Shown here: positions 8,832 to 17,139 of the stretch, piece by piece | How positions within the stretch are numbered: position 1 is the first letter of the stretch | Layout of the letters: each line of letters begins with the position of its first letter | NCBI RefSeq assembly: GCF_000617845.2 | Contig: NZ_DF820425.1 | Location: 6,392,741 to 6,456,740, forward strand | Source: Bradyrhizobium sp. DOA9 | GTDB lineage: Bacteria > Pseudomonadota > Alphaproteobacteria > Rhizobiales > Xanthobacteraceae | Length of the DNA stretch: 64,000 nt | Reading direction: 5' to 3' | The notes under the pieces: model-generated | Told to the model about the DNA's origin: nothing | Databases searched by the model: none | What the model saw: the letters and a program-made list of their open reading frames with translations, nothing else | Program-made: the position numbers and the translations under genes

Positions 8832-9906
8832 GAAGCGTGCCGAGCGCTCCAATACGATCGCGCTGGTGTCCCCCCTGATTGCGATTGGCCTTACGATCGT
8901 CACCATGGTCGTCCTGTTCGCGATCCTCGGCAAGAATCCGCTGCTCGCGCTGCACGCCTATTTCATAGCGCCGCTCACCGACGGCTATTCGCTCCAGGAG
9001 ATCGCGGTGAAGGCGACGCCGCTGGTGATGATCGCGATCGGCCTGTCACTGTGCTATCTCGCCAACGCCTGGAACATCGGCGCCGAAGGGCAATTCCTGA
9101 TCGGCGCAGTCGCGGGAAGCTGGATCGCGGTGAAGACGCAAGGCACCGACGCGGGCGCCTGGGTGCTGCCGGCCATGCTCGTCCTCGCCGCCGCCGCGGG
9201 CGCGCTCTATGCGCTGATCCCTGCGATCTGCAAGGTGAGGTTCGGCGCCAGCGAGATCCTGACCAGCCTGATGTTGGTCTATGTCGCCGACCTTTTTCTC
9301 GATTATCTCGTGCGCGGCCCCTGGCGCGATCCGCACGGTTTCAATTTCCCGACCACGGCGGAGTTCGATCCGGTGGCGACGGTGCCGTTGCTGATCGAGG
9401 GCGGCCGGCTCCATCTCGGCTCGATCATCGCCCTCCTCGTCGTCGCGGCAGCCGCAATCCTGCTCGGGCGCACCATCAAGGGTTTCGAGATTCGCGTGGT
9501 CGGCGCCGCACCGCGTGCAGCGCGGTTCGGCGGCTTCAACGCCAACCAGCTGATCGTCCTGACCTTCGCCATCTCCGGGGCGCTGGCCGGGCTTGCCGGC
9601 ATCATCGAGGTGTCGGGTCCGGTCGGGCATCTCCAGCCAGGCATTTCACCGGGCTATGGCTTTACCGCGATCATCGTGGCGTTCCTGGGCAGGCTGAATC
9701 CGCTTGGAATATTAATTGCAAGCCTTTTCCTCGCATTGACCTTTATCGGCGGCGAGCAGGCGCAGATCGCCATGAAGATTCCGTTGGACGTCACCAAGGT
9801 GTTTCAGGGCATTCTGCTGTTCTACGTGCTCGCCTGCGATTCTCTCATCCTGTACCGCTTCAAGCTGGTGTTCTCGAACCGACAGGTGTCACGTGGCGCT
9901 GGTTGA
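8815..9906 (+). CDS. ABC transporter permease, BMP/nucleoside type
   Basis: A 363-residue polytopic membrane protein paralogous to the permease at 741-1853. ATG 8815 is preceded by AAGGAGG at a good distance, within the end of the ATPase gene. Family landmarks are LANAWNIGAEGQFLIGAVAG near residue 80-100, FGASEILTSLMLVYVADL and GISPGYGFTAIIVAFLGRLNP near 280. It is the first half of the pore of the second importer. Confidence 0.92.
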   Translation: MQLVLEKRAERSNTIALVSPLIAIGLTIVTMVVLFAILGKNPLLALHAYFIAPLTDGYSLQEIAVKATPLVMIAIGLSLCYLANAWNIGAEGQFLIGAVAGSWIAVKTQGTDAGAWVLPAMLVLAAAAGALYALIPAICKVRFGASEILTSLMLVYVADLFLDYLVRGPWRDPHGFNFPTTAEFDPVATVPLLIEGGRLHLGSIIALLVVAAAAILLGRTIKGFEIRVVGAAPRAARFGGFNANQLIVLTFAISGALAGLAGIIEVSGPVGHLQPGISPGYGFTAIIVAFLGRLNPLGILIASLFLALTFIGGEQAQIAMKIPLDVTKVFQGILLFYVLACDSLILYRFKLVFSNRQVSRGAG

Positions 9907-10810
9907 GGCCATCATCCTCGCAGTGCTTGCCGCCTCGACGCCGCTGCTGATAGCGGCGACCGGCGAGCTCGTCGCCGAGCGTTCCGGCGTGCTCAATCTC
10001 GGCGTCGAGGGCATGATGATCGTTGGCGCGGCCTGCGGCTTTGCCGGCGCCTGGCTGACCGGATCCATCTTCATCGGGGCGCTGTTCGGCATCGTCGCTG
10101 GCATGCTGATGTCGCTCGTCTTCGCGCTGATGACGCTCGGTCTCGCCGTCAACCAGGTCGCGACGGGTCTCGCGCTGACCATTCTCGGCATCGGACTCTC
10201 CGGCCTGATCGGCGCCGGCTTCGTCGGCGAGCGCATCACGCCGGCAGCGCACCTCGCCATTCCCGTCCTGACGGATATTCCGCTGATCGGCCGCGTGCTG
10301 TTCGGCGAGGACGGCTTCGTCTATTTCTCGATCGCGCTGATCGTCGGCGTGTGGTGGTTCCTGTACCGCACCCGGGCGGGACTGATCCTGCGCGCCTGCG
10401 GTGACAACCACGTTTCCGCGCATGCGCTCGGCTATCCCGTGCTGCGCATCCGCACCTTCGCGGTGATGTTCGGCGGCGCCTGCGCGGGTCTTGCGGGCGC
10501 CTATCTGCCGCTCGCCTATACGCCGTTCTTCATCCCCGGCATGACCGCTGGCCGCGGCTGGATCGCCCTGGCGCTGGTGGTGTTCTCGTCCTGGCGACCG
10601 GGCCGGCTCGTCGTCGGCGCCTATCTGTTCGGCGCGGTGACGATCCTGCAATTGCACGCCCAAGGTTGGGGCGTCGGCATTCCCTCGCAGTTCATGTCGG
10701 CGCTGCCTTATCTCGCAACCGTCATCGTGCTGGTCCTTATCTCGCGCGCGCGCACCGGCGGCTCGACCGCGCCGGCCGCGCTCGGTACGGTTTTCGTGCC
10801 TGACCGCTGA
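9893..10810 (+). CDS. ABC transporter permease, BMP/nucleoside type
   Basis: A 305-residue polytopic membrane protein, partner of the preceding permease. GTG 9893 overlaps the upstream stop by 14 bases. AATGELVAERSGVLNLGVEG near the N-terminus and GMTAGRGWIALALVVFSSW near residue 218-236 mark the short permease of BMP systems, paralogous to 1855-2781. Confidence 0.92.
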   Translation: MALVEAIILAVLAASTPLLIAATGELVAERSGVLNLGVEGMMIVGAACGFAGAWLTGSIFIGALFGIVAGMLMSLVFALMTLGLAVNQVATGLALTILGIGLSGLIGAGFVGERITPAAHLAIPVLTDIPLIGRVLFGEDGFVYFSIALIVGVWWFLYRTRAGLILRACGDNHVSAHALGYPVLRIRTFAVMFGGACAGLAGAYLPLAYTPFFIPGMTAGRGWIALALVVFSSWRPGRLVVGAYLFGAVTILQLHAQGWGVGIPSQFMSALPYLATVIVLVLISRARTGGSTAPAALGTVFVPDR

Positions 10811-10882
10811 GTTTCATTCCAAGGCGTGCGCGATGGGGCGCGCATGCTGCGGATCGTGGCCTCCCCCGAAGTTTGGAGATCG

Positions 10883-11962
10883 ATGATGAGGAAATCACTT
10901 CTTGCAATGGCTGTCGGACTTTTGCTTGCCGGGGGCGTCGGTGCAGCCTCTGCCGCCGACAAGCTGAAGGTCGGTTTCGTCTATCTGGGTCCGATCGGAG
11001 ACCTCGGCTGGACCTATCAGCATGATCAAGGGCGCCAGGCGCTGGTGAAAGAACTGGGCGACAAGATCGAGACCACTTATCTCGAGAACGTGCCCGAAGG
11101 CCCGGACTCCGAGCGAGCGATCGAGCAGCTCGTCCGCGCCGGCAACAAGCTGATCTTCACCACGTCCTTCGGCTACATGGATCCGACGCTGAAGGTCGCC
11201 AAGAAATATCCGAACGTGCATTTCGAGCACGCCACCGGCTACAAGCGCAACCCGAACATGTCGACCTATTCGGCGAAATGGTATCAGGGCCGCTACATTC
11301 AAGGCCTGATCGCGGCCAAGATGTCGAAGTCGGGCGTGCTCGGCTACATCGGCTCGTTCCCGATTCCGGAGGTCGTCTCCGGCATCAACGCGACGATCCT
11401 GGCGGCGCAGACCATCAACCCGAACATCAAGGTCAAGATCATCTGGGCCAACACCTGGTTCGACCCCGGCAAGGAGGCCGACGCCGCCAAGGCGCTGATC
11501 GACCAGGGCGCCGACGTCATCATGCAGCATACGGATTCGCCCGCGCCGATGCAGATCGCCAGCGAGCGCGGCAAGCTGGCCTTCGGGCAGGATTCCGAGA
11601 TGATCAAGTTCGGGCCCAAGACCCAGCTGACCTCGATCCTCGACACCTGGGGCCCCTATTACATCGAGCGCGTCAAGGCCGAGCTCGCCGGCACCTGGAA
11701 GTCCGAGGACACCTGGGGCGGCCTCGACAGCCACATGTTCGCGATGGCGCCCTATACCAACATGCCTGACGACGTGAAAAAAATGGCTGAGGATGCCCAG
11801 GCCGCGATCACCGCGGGCAAGCTGCATCCGTTCAAATGCCCGATCGTTGGGCAGGACGGCAAGCCGATCGAGTGCAAGGGCGGCGATCACCTGGATGACG
11901 GCCAGATCCTCGGCATGAATTTCTACGTGAAGGGCATCGACGACAAGCTGCCGGGCAAGTAG
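10883..11962 (+). CDS. BMP-family ABC transporter substrate-binding protein
   Basis: A periplasmic binding protein of 359 residues from ATG 10883 (or 358 from ATG 10886). TTGGAG lies five to eight bases upstream, and either start gives a signal peptide ending GAASAAD. An in-frame ATG at 10826 lacks this context. Family sequences include KVGFVYLGPIGDLGWTYQHD, IFTTSFGYMDPTLKVAKKYP and DQGADVIMQHTDSPAPMQI, which match PnrA/BMP binding proteins. It closes the second importer operon, 72 bases after the permease. Likely ligand is a purine, nucleoside or degradation product; it is not decidable from sequence alone. Confidence 0.92.
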   Translation: MMRKSLLAMAVGLLLAGGVGAASAADKLKVGFVYLGPIGDLGWTYQHDQGRQALVKELGDKIETTYLENVPEGPDSERAIEQLVRAGNKLIFTTSFGYMDPTLKVAKKYPNVHFEHATGYKRNPNMSTYSAKWYQGRYIQGLIAAKMSKSGVLGYIGSFPIPEVVSGINATILAAQTINPNIKVKIIWANTWFDPGKEADAAKALIDQGADVIMQHTDSPAPMQIASERGKLAFGQDSEMIKFGPKTQLTSILDTWGPYYIERVKAELAGTWKSEDTWGGLDSHMFAMAPYTNMPDDVKKMAEDAQAAITAGKLHPFKCPIVGQDGKPIECKGGDHLDDGQILGMNFYVKGIDDKLPGK

Positions 11963-12071
11963 CACGCTTCTTGCATTGACTAAATCACCTGCTCCTCCCG
12001 GAGGAGGTTCGGAGGGGGTGGCCAGAAGCACCCGGCACTTGTGGCTGCCCCCTCTTTTTAATTTCCCCCGA

Positions 12072-13421
12072 TTATCCAGCCTGCATGATGCGCGCAGCGG
12101 AACCGTGGCGGCGGATCAGGTCGGCGACATCGAGGCCCGGGATCGCACCGTCGATCACCGCCCATTTTCCAGCCACCATCACCCGGTCGGCGCGGTGCGC
12201 CCCGCAGAGCACGAGCGCGGCCAGCGGATCGCCGTGGCCGGAGAAGCGCAGCTCGTCGAGCCTGAACAGCGCGAGATCGGCGGCCTTGCCGACGGCGATG
12301 TCGCCGAGTTCCGGCCGGCCGACACACGCCGCCGAGCCCTTGGTGGCCCAGCGCAGCGCATCCTTGTGGCTGACTTTCGTCACGCCATAGCGGGCACGTT
12401 GCAGCAGGAACGCGGCCCGCACCTCCTGCATCAGGTTGGATCCGTCGTTGGAGGCCGAGCCGTCGACGCCGATGCCGATCCCGACGCCGGCTTCCTCCAT
12501 GTCGCACACCGGGCAACAGCCGGACGCGAGCAGCTGGTTGCTGCAGGCACAATGGCTGACGGTCGTGCCGGCCCTGCCGAGCCGCCTCATCTCGTCCGGA
12601 TTGAAGAAGATTCCATGGGCGAGCCAGGTGCGCGAATTGAGCCAGCCGCATTGTTCGAGATAGTCGAGCGGACGGCAGCCATACATCTGCTGGCAGAATC
12701 TGTTCTCGTCCTCGGTCTCGGCGAGATGGGTGTGCAGGCGCAAATCGAGCTTGTCGGCGAGATCGGCCGTGGCGCGCATCAGAGACGTCGTCACCGAGAA
12801 CGGCGAGCATGGCGCCAGCGCGATCTGGACCATCGCGTCCGCCCCGCGCTGGTGATGCTTGGCGACCACGCGGGCGCTGTCGGCGAGAATGGTGTCCTCG
12901 TCCTGCACGACGCTGTCGGGCGGCAGGCCGCCGTCGCGCTGCGACAGGTTCATCGAGCCGCGCGTAAGCAGCACGCGCACGCCAAGGCGCTTCGCCACCG
13001 CCACCTCGATATCGACGGATTCCTCGAGCCCCGCCGGGAAGACGTAGTGGTGATCCGTCGTGGTGGTGCAGCCGGAGAGCAAAAGCTCGGACATCGCCAC
13101 GGAGACGCCGAGCTCGAGCGCTTCCGGTGTCAGCCTCGCCCACACCGGATAGAGTGCCTGGAGCCAGGGGAACAGCTCACGGTCCATCGCGGCCGGCAGC
13201 GCCCGCGTCAGCGTCTGGTAGAAGTGATGATGCGTGTTGATCAGGCCCGGCAGCACGACGTGCTCGCTCGCGTCGAACACTGCGACATCCGCGGTTGCGG
13301 GCACGCCGCCCGCCGGCACGAGCTCCACGATCCGGCCGTCCTTGACGACGATGCCGCGCTCGGCCTCGTCGGCGAGGATCGCCAGCGGATCCCTGATCCA
13401 GGTCGAACTTGCCTCACTCAT
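12072..13421 (-). CDS. 8-oxoguanine deaminase (amidohydrolase superfamily)
   Basis: A 449-residue metal-dependent hydrolase. ATG 13421 has GAGGAG about nine bases upstream; a longer frame to 13544 would add an unrelated N-terminus. VLPGLINTHHHFYQTLTRAL at about 57-76 holds the HxH metal motif and is typical of 8-oxoguanine deaminases, as are SGCTTTTDHHYVFPAGLE and SMNLSQRDGGLPPDSVVQDE. The family converts 8-oxoguanine to urate and ammonia; some members also act on isocytosine. It diverges from the molybdenum hydroxylase genes, with 146 bases between start codons, and supplies urate to the downstream pathway. Confidence 0.85.
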   Translation of the reverse strand: MSEASSTWIRDPLAILADEAERGIVVKDGRIVELVPAGGVPATADVAVFDASEHVVLPGLINTHHHFYQTLTRALPAAMDRELFPWLQALYPVWARLTPEALELGVSVAMSELLLSGCTTTTDHHYVFPAGLEESVDIEVAVAKRLGVRVLLTRGSMNLSQRDGGLPPDSVVQDEDTILADSARVVAKHHQRGADAMVQIALAPCSPFSVTTSLMRATADLADKLDLRLHTHLAETEDENRFCQQMYGCRPLDYLEQCGWLNSRTWLAHGIFFNPDEMRRLGRAGTTVSHCACSNQLLASGCCPVCDMEEAGVGIGIGVDGSASNDGSNLMQEVRAAFLLQRARYGVTKVSHKDALRWATKGSAACVGRPELGDIAVGKAADLALFRLDELRFSGHGDPLAALVLCGAHRADRVMVAGKWAVIDGAIPGLDVADLIRRHGSAARIMQAG

Positions 13422-13567
13422 GATCCCGCTCTCCTCGCACAAGCCGACGGCGACTCTGCAAAGCGGACGACGGCTTGCATCCTTGCTCCGACTTGCTGTT
13501 GCCACTTGGCTCCCGTCTTGCAACACTTCTCCCGGACCATTCACCCGTCGGAAGTGTTGGCGCAGCC

Positions 13568-14395
13568 ATGGACTTGAATACCATCACAGCCGTCGCCCAT
13601 CCGCAAACGCGCGCGCAGCTGCCCGTTTGGACGGCAGGTGATGCTTGGCTCGCGGGCGGCACCTGGCTGTTCTCGGAGCCGCAAACGCATCTGACGCGAC
13701 TGATCGATCTCACCGATCTGAAATGGCCGGCGCTGACGATCACGGCGAGCCACCTCTCGATCGCCGCCACCTGCACCATCGCAGAGCTCGATGGACTCGC
13801 CTGCCCGTCCGATTGGCTCGCAGCGCCGCTGATCAACCAGTGCTGCCGGGCCTTCCTTGCCTCGTTCAAGATCTGGAAGACCGCGACCGTCGGCGGCAAT
13901 CTCTGCATGTCGCTGCCGGCGGGACCGATGATCTCGCTGACGTCGGCGCTCGACGGCGTCTGCACCATCTGGAAGGCCGGCGGCGGTGAGCAAAGGCTTC
14001 CGGTCGCCGAATTCGTCACCGGCAACCAGCGCAATCGCCTGACGCCAGGCGACCTGCTCCGGCAGATCGATATCCCGCTTCCCGCCTTGAGGCGCCGCAC
14101 CGCGTTCCGCCAGATCTCGCTGGCGCCGGTCGGCCGCTCGGCGGCGCTGCTGATCGGCAGTCTCGAAGCCGACGACACGCTAACGCTCACGGTCACCGCC
14201 TCGACGGTGCGGCCGATCCAGCTGCGCTTCCGCAAAGCCCCGGACGCAATCGCACTGCGCGCGGCGCTCATGCAGGAGATTACCGATGATCTGTACCACA
14301 CGGACATCCATGGCGCGCCACTCTGGCGCAAGCACATGACGCTGCGCCTTGCCGAGGAAATTCGCGGCGAACTGTTGGGAGCGACACCCGCATGA
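13568..14395 (+). CDS. Xanthine dehydrogenase-type FAD-binding subunit
   Basis: A 275-residue FAD-domain protein of molybdenum hydroxylases. ATG 13568 gives the compact family N-terminus; the frame is open upstream but without a plausible start. AGGTWLFSEPQ at about 34-44 and TVGGNLCMSLPAGPM at about 111-125 are the two FAD-contact motifs of CoxM/XdhB-like subunits. Its stop overlaps the start of the catalytic subunit gene (ATGA), so the two are made together. In typical bacterial XDH the FAD domain is fused to the iron-sulfur domain; here it stands alone. Confidence 0.88.
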   Translation: MDLNTITAVAHPQTRAQLPVWTAGDAWLAGGTWLFSEPQTHLTRLIDLTDLKWPALTITASHLSIAATCTIAELDGLACPSDWLAAPLINQCCRAFLASFKIWKTATVGGNLCMSLPAGPMISLTSALDGVCTIWKAGGGEQRLPVAEFVTGNQRNRLTPGDLLRQIDIPLPALRRRTAFRQISLAPVGRSAALLIGSLEADDTLTLTVTASTVRPIQLRFRKAPDAIALRAALMQEITDDLYHTDIHGAPLWRKHMTLRLAEEIRGELLGATPA

Positions 14396-17115
14396 GCCTG
14401 GAGGTCAACGGCAAGGCATTTTCCCGGGAGCCGCGCGCCGGCCAGTGCCTGCGCACGTTCCTGCGGGAGCTTGGCCATTTCGGCGTGAAGAAGGGCTGCG
14501 ATGCCGGCGACTGCGGCGCCTGCACCGTGCTGCTGGACGGCGAGCCCGTGCATAGCTGCCTGATCCCGGCGTTCCGGGCCGAGGGGCGCACCGTGACCAC
14601 GATCGAAGGCCTCGGCGGCGATCACGGCACGCATCCGATGCAGCAGGCCTTCCTCGATGCGCAAGGCTTTCAATGCGGCTTCTGCACCGCCGGCATGATC
14701 CTGACCTGCGCCTCGCTGAACCAGGCGCAGCGCACCGATCTCGGCGCGGCACTGAAGGGCAACATCTGCCGCTGCACCGGCTATCGGTCGATCGAGGACG
14801 CGATCCTCGGCAAGTCCAATATCGAGGCGAGCGTCGAGGCCGGCGCCGCCTTCGGCCGCAGCCTGCCGGCCCCCGCAGGCCCCGACGTGGTTCGCGGCAC
14901 GGCACGCTACACTTTCGACACCGCAATCGACGGCCTGCTGCACATCAAGCTGCTGCGATCGCCGCACGCGCACGCCAGGATCGTCGCGATCGACAAGTCG
15001 GACGCGCTGAGCATCCCCGGCGTACACGCCGTGCTGACGCATGAGGATGCGCCGTCCGTCCTGATGTCGACGGCGCGGCACGAGAAGGACTGGATGGACC
15101 CCGAGGACACCCGCATCCTCGACGACGTCGTCCGCTTCATCGGCCAGAAGGTTGCCGCCGTCGTCGCCGAGACCGAAGCCGCTGCCGAGGCGGCGTGCCG
15201 CGCGCTGAAAGTCAGCTACGAGATCCTGCCGGCGCTGATCGATCCCGAGCAGGCGATGACACCGGGTGCGCCGGTCGTTCATCCCGACCGCACCAGCGCG
15301 AACCGCGTCGCCGATGCCCGGCGCAATCTGGTCGCGGAGACGCATGGCGAGTTCGGCGATGTCGCAGCGGCGCTTGCAACGTCTGCCGCTACCTATGAGG
15401 CCACCTTCCACAGTCACCGAGTGCAGCACGCCGCACTGGAGACCCATGGCGGCCTCGCCTGGCTCGATGATTCCGGCGTGCTCAACGTCCGCACCTCGAC
15501 GCAGGTGCCGTTCCTGACCCGGCGTGCGCTGTCGGACATCTTCCAGCTCCCCATGGACAAGGTCCGCGTGTTCTGCGAACGCGTCGGCGGCGGGTTTGGC
15601 GGCAAGCAGGAGATGTTCGTCGAGGACATCCTGGCGCTCGGCGCGCTGAAGACCGGGCGGCCGGTCAAGCTGGAGCTGACACGCGAGGAGCAGTTCATCG
15701 CGACCTCGACGCGGCATCCGATGCGGATCCACGTCAAGGCGGGCGCAGATAGCGACGGCAAGCTCACCGCGCTCCAGCTCGACGTGCTCTCCAACACCGG
15801 CGCCTACGGCAATCATGCCGGCCCGGTGATGTTCCACGCGCTGGCGGAGTCCATCGCCGTCTACAATTGCCCGAACAAGCGGGTCGACGGCGTCGCCGTC
15901 TACACCAACACCGTGCCTGCAGGGGCGTTTCGCGGCTATGGCCTGCCGCAGGCGCTGATCGCGGTGGAAGCGGCGATCGACGAACTGGCGAGGCAGCTCG
16001 GCATCAGTCCCTACGAGATGCGCCGGCGCAATATCGTGAGGCCCGGCGATCCCATGCTGTCGCCGCCGCCCTCCGAGTATCACGACGTGCTCTACGGCTC
16101 CTACGGGCTCGACCAGTGCCTCGATCTCGTCGAGCGCGCGATGCAGACTGGCGGCCAGCAGCCGGAGCTCTCGCCGGACTGGCTGATCGGCGACGGCATC
16201 GCGCTGACCATGATCGACACCGTGCCGCCGGCCGGCCACTTCGCGGATGCGACGATCGCACTCGACGACGACGGCGGCTTCGATCTCACCGTCGGCACCG
16301 CCGAGTTCGGCAACGGCACCAGCACCGTGCATCGCCAGATTGCGGCGACCATTCTGGCGACGACCGTCGAGAGAATCCATCTGCGCCAGTCCGACACCGC
16401 CCATGGCGGCCACGACACCGGCGCGTATGGCAGCGCCGGTACCTTCGTTGCGGGCAAGGCGACGCAGGCCGCCGCCACGCAGCTTGCAGCCGAGTTGAAG
16501 GCGGCTGCAGCGGAGGCCTGGCTGTGCGATGTCGGAGGTTGCACACTTGAAGGCGAGACCGTCGTCAGCGGCGTCCGCCGCATGCCTTTTACGGAGCTGG
16601 CGAAGCTCGCCCGCGAGCGGGGCCAACCGTTCGCAGGCAGCGGCACGTCCGGCGGCACGCCGCGATCGGTCGGGTTCAACGTGCAGGGCTTTCGCGTCGC
16701 GGTGAACAAGGCGACCGGCGAGCTCCGGATTCTCAGGAGCGTGCACGCCGCAGACGCAGGAATCGTCGCCAATCCCATGCAGTGCCGCGGCCAGGTCGAT
16801 GGCGGCGTGGCGCAGGCGCTCGGCGCTGCGCTTTACGAGGAGATGGTGATCGACGCGACCGGCCGCGTCACCAACCCGAAATTCCGCGACTACCATCTGC
16901 CCTCCTTCGCCGACGTGCCGCGCACGGACGTGTTCTTCGCCGACACGTCCGACACGATCGGACCGTTAGGGGCGAAATCGATGAGCGAGAGCCCGTACAA
17001 TCCCGTCGCGGCCGCGCTCGGCAACGCGATTGCGGATGCCACCGGCATTCGCTTTACGGCACCGCCCTTCAAGCCGGACCGGCTGTTTCCGGCGCTCCAC
17101 GATAAATTTGGCTAG
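14392..17115 (+). CDS. Molybdenum hydroxylase, fused 2Fe-2S and molybdopterin subunits (xanthine dehydrogenase type)
   Basis: A 907-residue protein. Residues 1-140 carry both [2Fe-2S] clusters: Cys36, 41, 44 and 56 in GCDAGDCGACTV and beyond, then Cys95, 98, 126 and 128 in CGFCTAGM and ICRCTGY. The molybdopterin part follows, with RVGGGFGGKQ at about 396-405, GAFRGYGLPQA at about 507-517 and a C-terminal GAKSMSESPYNP segment with the expected catalytic Glu. It hydroxylates an N-heterocycle, most likely hypoxanthine or xanthine to urate given the neighbours. Fusion of iron-sulfur and molybdenum domains with a separate FAD subunit differs from the usual XdhA/XdhB split. Confidence 0.88.
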   Translation: MSLEVNGKAFSREPRAGQCLRTFLRELGHFGVKKGCDAGDCGACTVLLDGEPVHSCLIPAFRAEGRTVTTIEGLGGDHGTHPMQQAFLDAQGFQCGFCTAGMILTCASLNQAQRTDLGAALKGNICRCTGYRSIEDAILGKSNIEASVEAGAAFGRSLPAPAGPDVVRGTARYTFDTAIDGLLHIKLLRSPHAHARIVAIDKSDALSIPGVHAVLTHEDAPSVLMSTARHEKDWMDPEDTRILDDVVRFIGQKVAAVVAETEAAAEAACRALKVSYEILPALIDPEQAMTPGAPVVHPDRTSANRVADARRNLVAETHGEFGDVAAALATSAATYEATFHSHRVQHAALETHGGLAWLDDSGVLNVRTSTQVPFLTRRALSDIFQLPMDKVRVFCERVGGGFGGKQEMFVEDILALGALKTGRPVKLELTREEQFIATSTRHPMRIHVKAGADSDGKLTALQLDVLSNTGAYGNHAGPVMFHALAESIAVYNCPNKRVDGVAVYTNTVPAGAFRGYGLPQALIAVEAAIDELARQLGISPYEMRRRNIVRPGDPMLSPPPSEYHDVLYGSYGLDQCLDLVERAMQTGGQQPELSPDWLIGDGIALTMIDTVPPAGHFADATIALDDDGGFDLTVGTAEFGNGTSTVHRQIAATILATTVERIHLRQSDTAHGGHDTGAYGSAGTFVAGKATQAAATQLAAELKAAAAEAWLCDVGGCTLEGETVVSGVRRMPFTELAKLARERGQPFAGSGTSGGTPRSVGFNVQGFRVAVNKATGELRILRSVHAADAGIVANPMQCRGQVDGGVAQALGAALYEEMVIDATGRVTNPKFRDYHLPSFADVPRTDVFFADTSDTIGPLGAKSMSESPYNPVAAALGNAIADATGIRFTAPPFKPDRLFPALHDKFG

Positions 17116-17139
17116 ATGCATATTTCGGGGGGTACATCC

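Noticed and set aside
11992..12006. CTCCTCCCGGAGGAG palindrome as terminator of the second importer operon
   Set aside because: The stem would leave a one-base loop and no T run follows; not convincing as a terminator.
13414..16896. A 1160-residue open frame on the minus strand
   Set aside because: It lies wholly antisense to the FAD and molybdenum hydroxylase genes, has biased repetitive composition and no family resemblance. It is a by-product of high third-position GC.
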